From the NCBI GenBank assembly GCA_003550305.1, contig QKYT01000503.1, positions 55,118 through 71,862 of the forward strand: 16,745 nt of DNA. The letters run 5' to 3'. Below the pieces are notes generated by a model that did not search any database, was not told the DNA's origin, and saw only the letters and a program-made list of their open reading frames with translations. A program made the position numbers and the translations under genes. Position 1 is the stretch's first letter, and each line of letters opens with the position of its first letter. Positions 10,142 to 16,745 of the stretch are shown in pieces. Source of the DNA: Glomus cerebriforme (lineage: Eukaryota; Glomeromycota; Glomeromycetes; Glomerales; Glomeraceae).

Positions 10142-10637
10142 ATAGTTTTAGCAAGTTTAATCAAAAATTCAGGAACATATCTTAAGAAAATAAGAATAAT
10201 TGAAGATAAAGCTTAGCAGGATGATAGATAGTAAAAGAATTGTTCAGGTTATTTATCAAAATTGTTCAAAACTTAAATATCTTATGATAGGGTTTTTAAA
10301 TTACAAATATTTTAGAATAAGAAAATTTATTAATTAATTGTCAATATTTAAATGGATTATTTATGAACGGGAATTTGATTGGAGTAATTTGTTCGAAATT
10401 TTAACTGTTATCACCGACTAGTTTCAGTAGTATGTTTAATTTTAAATTCTATTATTCTTATTCTAGTAGAGAGCCTAATTTAGAATCTTTAAAATTATTT
10501 TTTGATAATTGGAAAGATAGACATCCTATGTTATTGTAAATTAGAATTCCAAAAGTTATTTAGGCTAAATAGAAGATTATAAAGCAAAAGGAATAATTAA
10601 AAAAAATGATGATGGATTTTCTTTAGACAATTTTTGA
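10142..10637 (+). pseudogene. decayed C-terminal part of an F-box/LRR-type protein gene
   Basis: Pieces in three frames line up in the order known from the large Rhizophagus F-box family. They are LIKNSGTYLKKIRIIED, then QVIYQNCSKLKYL after a one-base loss in KEL(I)QV, then EFDWSNLFEILT. After another shift comes FKFYYSYSSREPNLESLKLF and DNWKDRHPMLL. Last come IEDYKAKGIIKKNDDG and a TGA stop at 10635-10637. In-frame stops (for example TAG near 10213, TAA after HPMLL) and at least two frameshifts rule out a product. Intact members are presumed substrate-recognition parts of SCF ubiquitin ligases with leucine-rich repeats. The identification is by memory of the family, without a search. The N-terminal F-box itself is not visible. 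Confidence 0.7.
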
Positions 10638-11099
10638 ATGGTTGCTCTTTTTTGCAATTGTTAGCATTCGAGCATAACATTCAAGGTTGCATATTATGAA
10701 TTATTACAAGATTGTTCGCCTTCAATCTAAACCATGTATACTATTAATGTAAGAAAAACAAAAGTTGTTGGACTCCATAGCATAAAAATCATAATTGCAG
10801 TTAGCCTTTGGAATTGTGTAAACAATAGAAAATTTCTGATGAATAGTGCAATTTCGGTTACTGGAATAGTCAGGCAGTCAGCCTGATTTTATTATACATT
10901 CAAACAAGAAAATAAACTTATTATTTAATTTTTTTTTTTAGTTTAATGATTTTTTTATTAAATATAGTAAATAAATTTTATTCGCAATTATTAATTGTTC
11001 ATTTGATTATTAAATTTAAAAATTTTCAGTCTAAAATGTTTCTATCTTATTATCTAAACAAATTATTAATTTTAATAACTGTTATCTAAATATTGTCTA
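10638..11099. other. AT-rich spacer, nothing recognised
   Basis: Stop-rich in all frames. A six-base-arm hairpin (TCAGGC...GCCTGA, 10870-10886) is the only ordered element and is unremarkable by itself. Confidence 0.5.
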
Positions 11100-11868
11100 T
11101 TGTTTTAGTAATCCCCAAGTTGTACTTTTTTTCATTTTCTAATTTTTCTGTTTGTTCCTTCATTATCTTTCATTATTCTTGTTCATTTAGTTTCAATTTA
11201 TATCACCATTTCTTTCGATTTCTAACTTATCATTGTTTCAAATTTATTTTCATATGATTCAATTAACATTATAAAACTTGTTAACTTTAAATTATTCCAT
11301 TGCATTCATATTTTCTTAGTAAACTTCACTTTTTTCCACATTTCTGACACTTTCTTATTCTCTATTAGTATATTATATACTTTTTCCTCAAAATGTTCTT
11401 TCCATTTTTAGCTTTCTCCTCATTTCTTCTCATAAAATTTTCATTCTCAATGATTTCTTTAGCCTTCATCAAATAATTTTAGTTGTTGATTTCTTGTTGT
11501 TACATGGATTGTATATTTGTATTATCTTCAGATTCTTTACTGTTTAAAATGTCTAATATGATCTCTGTACCTTTTATTTTTTTTTTTTGCTTTATCCCAA
11601 TTTTCTTTAATAAAATTGTTTCTTTTCTCATTATGACTACTAAATATTGCATAATCCTTTAAATCTTTAAACATATATTTATCATTACATTCAATCAGCT
11701 TTGGTTTTACTAAATCCCATAATATCCATTTTTATCTTCTTTTTAGGAAAAGCAGGTTTCATGTTTTAGTGTTTTACGGCTATTCTTTTGGTGTTTCAAT
11801 CGGTTACTTGTATTATTTTAGGCGTTTTGCTAATAGATGGTATCTTATCTTTAGAGTTACTGGATTTT
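11100..11868 (-). pseudogene. decayed Lys/Glu-rich reading frame running away from the repeat element
   Basis: The stretch is pyrimidine-rich on the plus strand, so the minus strand has long purine-rich coding-like stretches. They appear in this order: KSSNSKDKIPSISKTPK, LVKPKLIECNDKYMFKD, KDYAIFSSHNEKRNNFIKE and NWDKAKKKN, and then fragments such as SEMWKKVKFTKK. Stops and frame changes break them up. I do not recognise the protein. The run of Ser/Lys-rich leader followed by a more structured segment looks like a once-real gene. It begins at the edge of the inverted-repeat arm and reads leftward. It could be a host gene fragment or part of a larger transposon. Confidence 0.4.
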
Positions 11869-11869
11869 T

Positions 11870-12153
11870 GAAAATGAAATAAATGAAGGGGAATTCTAAT
11901 CTAAACCAAACCGCAGATAGGAGAGATACTCGACTATCTAACCAGTCTTTCCTTGCCTGATACGAGGAAGACCTCTATATACAGTATAAGGAAGAGAAGA
12001 GGAAGTTTAAAGGAATTTAAAAAAAAATCAAACCAGCCAGATAGAGGAGATGCTGAGATACTCGATTACCTGACTGGACCTTCCTTGCCTGATACGAGGA
12101 AGACCTCTATATACAGTATAAGGAAAGATAAAAGAAGTAGTTTAAAGGAGTAG
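11870..12153 (+). repeat. left inverted arm with two tandem subunits
   Basis: After the outer 50 bases, a unit starting AGATACTCGA at 11924 repeats at 12056 (period 132). Each unit carries CTTGCCTGATACGAGGAAG and TATACAGTATAAGGAA, ending in TTTAAAGGA. A 66-codon open frame crosses both units but has no ATG start and merely reflects the duplication. Confidence 0.75.
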
Positions 12154-13514
12154 TTTATTTTTAAGAGGTTATAGAGAGAAAATAATAGTGAGAAAAGAAA
12201 AGAGTTTGAAGGGAGAATTCAGTAAATCTAGTTTTTTAAAAGAAAATTGGTAAGTATTTATATATATTTTTTTATCTTTTGTAAAATTTACAAAAAATAT
12301 GTCATAAAAACTTATTATGTATTTTTATTATTAATTATGTAATGTACTGTACTACTTAATAGATTTATTTGTTCATTTTTTATTACCAAATTTATTATGG
12401 GCTAATCGGCTAAGCTATAATGAGTATAATGGTACACGAGTCACAATACGTATTGCATATTAGGTCATAATTTTTTATTTTTTTTCTATAATTAGGTAAT
12501 ATTAGAAGATACTAGATTTTACATGTCATAGTTTATAATTTTATGTGTCGTTAGTAGTGGTAGTGACTAATATATCTTTAATCTTGTAACATTTGAATAT
12601 TCATTAAAATCATCTTTTCACATCTTTAGGCAATATTATGGTTCTTAATTTGAGTTTCATTTTTATAAAAAAAAAATTAGTTATGAAGAAAAATTTTTTT
12701 TAAAAATAAATTTTTATTAATTTGAATGTACTGTATAAATTTTTTAACAATTATAATAATAGTTACTGAATCTCATACATAGGTGACATAACAATACACA
12801 AAAAAGCCTATTTCTATTAATTCTATAAAAAAAAAAAAATTCTGATAGGTCAAAACATAAATCCTTTCTTTTTTTGGAACCTTGCATTATTATTAAATCA
12901 TTGCATTTAGATTTTTAACATTAGAGCTAGTCAAAATTAAATCATACAAACTAATTATAAATTTACTTTAAATTAGTATTATCCTCGTAATGGTTATGAT
13001 TTAAAATAGATTTATTATTAAAAATTTTGAATGATAAAAAGCTAATCATTTCTAAAGTCTATATTCTTTTTACTTAAAAAATGTCAGTGCTGGTGACATA
13101 TCGTCATTTTCCACCCACGTTCTTATTGGTTGGTGACATACAATGGGTGATAAGTATGATGCAACCAATAGGAACGTAAGGTGGATATTAGTAAATTGTA
13201 CTTTGGGTTCGTAGAACTGATAAATTATATTACCTTATTATTGAATATTTTTTCATCATTAATCTCATATATAAACTAGGCTAAAAAACAATCATGCATA
13301 ATCATTATGGATTTAAAATCATGCGATGACTCAATTTATTTATAAAATAAAATTTCCATAAATGTTAAATTAAGATGAAATGTTAAATTTGACTCATTTT
13401 TATATTTTTAATATTCTAATTATATAAATACCCTCAATTTTTTATCTATTTTCTCTCATGTACAGTATCTTTATTTTATTTTTTCTCGATAATTTTAATT
13501 TTCTTTATTAAAAA
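12154..13514. other. interior of the inverted-arm element, non-coding
   Basis: About 1.36 kb of AT-rich DNA without an open frame of note on either strand. The only ordered structure is the CCAAT-bearing hairpin near its right third. If a transposase ever lay here, no trace is recognisable. Confidence 0.5.
13111..13184. repeat. imperfect hairpin with CCAAT/ATTGG in its arms
   Basis: Arms 13111-13132 and 13162-13184 pair with three differences (one of them an indel) around a 29-base loop. The left arm contains ATTGG and the right arm CCAAT, next to an ACGT core. The words GGTGACATA at 13092-13100 and 13132-13140 form a direct repeat beside it. It is the GC-richest patch of the element's interior. 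It may be a small nested inverted-repeat element or a protein-binding site. Confidence 0.55.
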
Positions 13515-13788
13515 CTATTTCCCTTTAAATTCCTTCTTGACTTCCTTGTACTATATATGAGGTCTTCCTCATATCGGGCAAGGAAATACCAGTAATACCA
13601 GTCAGTTAGTCGAGTATCTTCTATCTGGCTGGTCTGGTTTCTTTTTAAATCCCTTTAAACTTCCTCTTCTCTTCCTTATACTGATCATGAGATTTTTTTC
13701 GTATCAGGCAAGGAAAGACCAGTCAGATAGTCGAGTATCTCCTAAATGGCTGGTTTGGTTTTAGATTAGAATTCCCTTTTCATTTTCT
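13515..13788 (-). repeat. right inverted arm with two tandem subunits
   Basis: This is the reverse complement of the left arm with substitutions and small indels. TCGAGTATCT occurs at 13610 and 13731, so the unit period is 121 bases, shorter than on the left. The inner unit has an extra short duplication (ACCAGTAATACCAGT near 13588-13602). Differences between the arms show that the element is not recent. Confidence 0.7.
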
Positions 13789-13849
13789 TATTAGATACTG
13801 TATTGATAACTTTAAATATGTGCTCATTTTAACGACACCCATACAAGAA

Positions 13850-14332
13850 ATAATCCAAATTTAGAATTTGATGATCTAAAACTGAGATGAGACGAATAAA
13901 TATTGGAAGAAAAACTCAGAAAATGGAATAAAGATCTGGTTAAAAATCATAAATATGAAAATAACAATGCAATAGTTGAAATTAATCGGAAACATAACAA
14001 ACATAGATGAAGCAGATTCTATGAAACAAGTACAGAGATACAGCACAGAATAATAAATTTTTGAAAATTTTGCTGACATATAAATCAAAAGAAAAAATTT
14101 TGAGAAAGTACTTGTAAAAAAAGTTTAATCACGATGGATCTAAAACAAGAACAAAGACAAGGTAGGAAGCTTATGGAAGAGGAATATAAGAAAAATGGTG
14201 GAGTAAGGTATTATAAAATACATAAAATTTAAGATCAAGAATTCTGGAATGACTGTAAAAAGAAAATAGGTGAAATAAGAGTATGGATTATTAATAAACA
14301 TAATATAAGAAATAAGGAAAAGAAATAATTGA
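13850..14332 (+). pseudogene. decayed Lys/Glu-rich reading frame right of the repeat element
   Basis: Purine-rich plus-strand frames read EEKLRKWNKDLVKNHKYEN, then NAIVEINRKHNKH, YETSTEIQHRIINF, and (from an ATG at 14134) MDLKQEQRQGRKLMEEEYKK, VRYYKIHKI, QEFWNDCKKKIGEIRVWII. Interruptions are few but include TGA and TAA stops and a frame change near 14090. The composition suggests a helical, possibly coiled-coil protein. I do not recognise it. It begins shortly outside the right arm and reads away from it, mirroring the decayed frame on the left side, though I saw no sequence match between the two. Confidence 0.4.
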
Positions 14333-15777
14333 TAAAATAATTAAAAGAAAATATATGGTATAAAAGATGTAACAATGTAAGAAAGTCAAGGGAATAGAAA
14401 GGGAATGAAAATTGAGATCAAAGAAAATAGATAATTAAACAAGAAAAAAAATCAAGAGAAAAAAAGGAATTGGCATAAGGGACATATTAGATAGAAAAGA
14501 TTAAATAAATAGTATAGGTACAATTGTATCACATATAGTATGACATATTTTTTATTTTTTTTTTTAAATATATGATCACAATACTTTATTTAATATCATA
14601 TAAATTTTACAAAATTATAAATAAAAATATTATAGTTTATATTTTTATACATGAAAAGTTTACATAACCAATTGATAGATTATATTTTAGACACAATGTT
14701 TTTAACAACAAATCGAAATTTTTATTTTAGATAACGGTCCATTTAGGTCTTCCAGTTTGTAACTTAGAATTTTCTCTCGATCTTAAAAAAATTTTATACT
14801 CGATATAATAGAAACTAAATACTTTTCGGTCGGTTAACTACTTAAGATCGTCTTATGAATTGTTCTAGTGATTATTTTTTATATATTTTATGAAAGTTTA
14901 TTATTGATTTTCTTATTTTTAACTAAATAAATCGCGTGTAACAATATCTGATATTCTGACAGATTTTCTACACTCCCGGTTTACTTACGCATGCCCATCA
15001 AACATCATGACGCAATTGACGCATGATGTACAGTACATCGTACAGACATGCGAATAGTTGCATACGTTTAGCAATTGGATTTTTTTTTCAATTGTTTGTA
15101 TAAATAAATTGATTGTGATTTTAATCTAAAAGTGAAATGAAAAGTTGATAACATGGAATTTATAGACGCATTTTTTTAAAAAAGTTCAGTATGATACTGC
15201 ACCACATACAGTTTACTTTTTTTTTTTATTAATTGATTTTATTGATTCTACATTTTCTAACTGTAATCTAAATCATTAACAATAATTCATATTTTTTTTA
15301 CAAAAAAAAAAACAAAATTACTAGAAAATAATTTCTATATTTTTATATAATCTTAAATACAGAAATTAATGAAAAATTTTGGAAACCGCGTTACAAATGA
15401 ATAAAAAAAATGTGGGTATAAATAAAAATTAAAATCTAGAAATAGTCCGTTAATTCCAAAAATTATCAACGATATTAATGTGTTATATATTCAATAGAAG
15501 GATGCGGATATCTTCAGAGTTAAAAACATTCGGTTGCATTGTTATACATGTGGCCGAAATGTTTTTTTTTTTTTAATTTAGACCATATTTCAACTCCAAA
15601 GCAAAGTTCATTTGTAGATTTGACGAAAGATTTATTTAGGCCTCAAGATAATTCTGTAATTAATTATTTTTATATTTTTACAAAAAATAAAATTGAAGTA
15701 TAAAAAAAGAATTCTTAAAACATGAAGTATGCATAGTATTAACTACGGTAAAGATACACAAAATTATGCATCACCTT
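14333..15777. other. AT-rich region with no supported gene
   Basis: The first 170 bases continue as A/G-rich DNA after the decayed frame. After that, no frame of length or family signature is visible on either strand. One short perfect palindrome is listed separately. Confidence 0.5.
15025..15039. repeat. palindrome GATGTAC-A-GTACATC
   Basis: Two seven-base arms around a single A, in a patch (14990-15070) with several ATG/CAT and GTAC words and a higher GC content than its surroundings. GTACAGTAC-like words recur elsewhere in the window (for example near 4241-4256). It may be a dimer binding site; no adjacent gene supports that. Confidence 0.4.
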
Positions 15778-15820
15778 AAATTTTTTTTTTTTTCTTTTTT
15801 TCTTTTCTTTTCTTTTTTTG
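15778..15820 (+). repeat. poly-T/TC low-complexity tract
   Basis: Long T run with interspersed C, directly left of the weak coding candidate. It reads as poly-A/AG on the minus strand. Likely simple-repeat expansion. Confidence 0.7.
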
Positions 15821-16123
15821 TGTATATTATCCCAAATGAATTTGAGAAAATAATGTATGACAAGATTGGTAAACCTCACCTCATCCAATAGCTCAGCGGC
15901 ACTTATATTATTAGACTCGGTGAATTCATTGTCTCATGATAAAAATGGAAATAACATAAAGAAAATATCGTTACACAATTTTATTTTTATTTATTTACTT
16001 TATATTACAAAGAGCGTCGATCTGTATAGAGATCCAATAAAAAAATTTTCAATATTATCTTGGAAACTCAACGAAATAATTTTTTTAACGCCGTTTATAT
16101 GTGTCATAGAAGGTCAAATTTAG
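15820..16123. other. possible gene fragment, strand undecided
   Basis: On the plus strand, an ATG at 15857 opens 88 codons to 16123 (MTRLVNLTSSNSSAALILLD...). On the minus strand two coding-like blocks occur: ISLSFQDNIENFLLDLYTDR (about 16075-16016), followed by a GTAATA that could be a donor. The other, 15933-15820, has AAELLDEVRFTNLVIHYFLK in the middle. I could not join the two minus-strand blocks with a convincing acceptor in frame. Local composition is less AT-rich than the flanks. No family recognised; either strand, or a relic, is possible. Confidence 0.2.
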
Positions 16124-16745
16124 GAGACAAAAAAAAAAAAAATTTAGTGTAAAATATGTGGGGAGTAGAATTTTAAAAAATCATTGGTCAATAGTTAATA
16201 TACTTGTACATTAATTTTAATATTTGGATTAAAAGAAAAGATTAGTTTACATTAATCAATTAATATTATACTAATCTAATGTGAAGATTAAGATTTCTGG
16301 ATTATTCTCATGTTTACAAAGAAGTCTTGCAAAATGTTTGTAAAATGTGTCTTAATTTTCGATGTAGAAAGTGTTTACATTTTTATTTATATTTATATAT
16401 ATACTGTATATATATTTTTTTTGGTTGTGGCGTTAATGGACAATTTATTAAGGGGCTTGCTTCACTTTATATCTACTAAATGTTATAAAGAATTTCAATT
16501 AAAAATTTGGTTTTTCGGAGCAAAAACTGCGAATAAACAAATCACCAATAATCCGTAATCACCAAGTTTGGATATCATGCTGTTGTACCATTGTACATGA
16601 AACAATTTCTCCAATTTCCTTCTTAGATATTATCATAACATTAACAAAGATCCGATAAATTTATATAAATCAACACTAAATTTTATGATAAACGCTTCAT
16701 AGAAATTTTTAAACATCAATTTATTTTATTAATTATTTTTTTTTT
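16124..16745. other. AT-rich end of window, no supported gene
   Basis: An 82-codon frame at 16310-16558 begins with ATG but its middle is a translated TA/TTTA simple repeat (16380-16420) and it shows no family feature, so I do not call it a gene. Nothing else stands out. Confidence 0.5.

Larger units (their letters stand above)
11870..13788. mobile_element. probable non-autonomous DNA transposon with long inverted arms
   Basis: Two arms of about 285 and 275 bases match each other in inverted orientation, sharing for example GGGAATTCTAATCTA near the outer ends and TTTCCTTGCCTGATACGA further in. Between them lie about 1.35 kb of AT-rich DNA without a coding frame, so no transposase. Outer ends seem to lie at GAAAATGAAA (from 11870) and its complement (to 13787 or so). 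I could not find a convincing target-site duplication, so the true ends may be a few bases off. The arms are less AT-rich than the surroundings. It could instead be two solo repeats in inverted order, but the matching arm structure argues for one element. Confidence 0.6.

Noticed and set aside
10631..10677. Readable FEWLLFFAIVSIRA end for the F-box relic
   Set aside because: The frame with KAKGIIKKNDDG fits the family better and ends at 10635-10637; the other is an overlapping chance frame.
10870..10886. TCAGGC...GCCTGA hairpin
   Set aside because: Six-base arms with no T-run or neighbouring gene; expected by chance at this window size.
11953..12153. 66-codon frame with an internally repeated peptide (PDTRKTSIYSIRK twice)
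   Set aside because: Starts with TTG, lies wholly within the duplicated inverted arm, and the mirrored arm does not keep the frame. It reflects the DNA repeat.
13876..14088. 70-codon minus-strand frame
   Set aside because: Its complement is the purine-rich decayed frame on the plus strand, which is the better coding candidate; the hydrophobic text is its antisense shadow.
15885..15900. TAGCTCAGCGGC resembling a tRNA A box
   Set aside because: No B box (GGTTCGA-like) at a suitable distance and no acceptor stem could be drawn, so neither a tRNA nor a tRNA-derived element is supported.
16310..16558. 82-codon plus-strand frame
   Set aside because: Its middle translates a TA-rich simple repeat and nothing else suggests a gene.

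Overview
The window looks like nuclear DNA of an arbuscular mycorrhizal fungus (Glomeromycotina, most like Rhizophagus irregularis). The base composition is strongly AT-rich. Introns are short (68-80 bp) with GTAAGT/GTAATA donors and some CTAAC-type branch sites. The gene content is what is known to be expanded in these genomes: beta-propeller/ion-channel proteins, kinases with a CxxC...CxxC N-terminal module, and F-box-type repeats in decay. The assignment rests on family recognition, not on a database search.

Layout. (1) Positions 234-4035, minus strand: a four-exon gene for a 1194-residue TRP-like ion-channel protein with an N-terminal WD-like region. All three introns join in frame. (2) 4036-5026: AT-rich spacer, upstream of both the channel gene and the kinase locus, holding a cluster of palindromic 16-mers. 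(3) 5027-7937, plus strand: a kinase locus. The N-terminal module occurs four times (A-D), with three partial kinase N-lobe pieces and one complete kinase domain at the end. All parts stay in one open frame across three near-identical phase-0 introns, and a fourth intron near the 3' end restores a family-like C-terminus. There is no in-frame ATG at the 5' end, and two bases are ambiguous (5108, 5503). (4) 8365-8829: two decayed fragments of the same kinase N-terminal module, one on each strand. (5) 10142-10637: a decayed F-box/LRR-type gene end with frameshifts and stops. (6) 11870-13788: a probable non-autonomous DNA transposon of about 1.9 kb with roughly 270-285 bp inverted arms. Each arm contains a 120-130 bp direct duplication; a CCAAT-bearing hairpin lies inside, and there is no transposase. 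Decayed lysine/glutamate-rich reading frames run outward from both of its ends. (7) 14500-16745: mostly featureless AT-rich DNA, with one weak coding candidate near 15.8-16.1 kb.

How the genes relate. The intact genes share no obvious pathway. One is a membrane channel-like protein and the other a Ser/Thr or TKL-like kinase. The rest reads as a birth-and-death landscape: a kinase module being duplicated and collapsed by recombination, older copies rotting nearby on both strands, and a transposon with long inverted arms. The strongest candidate for something new is the in-frame multi-module kinase gene.
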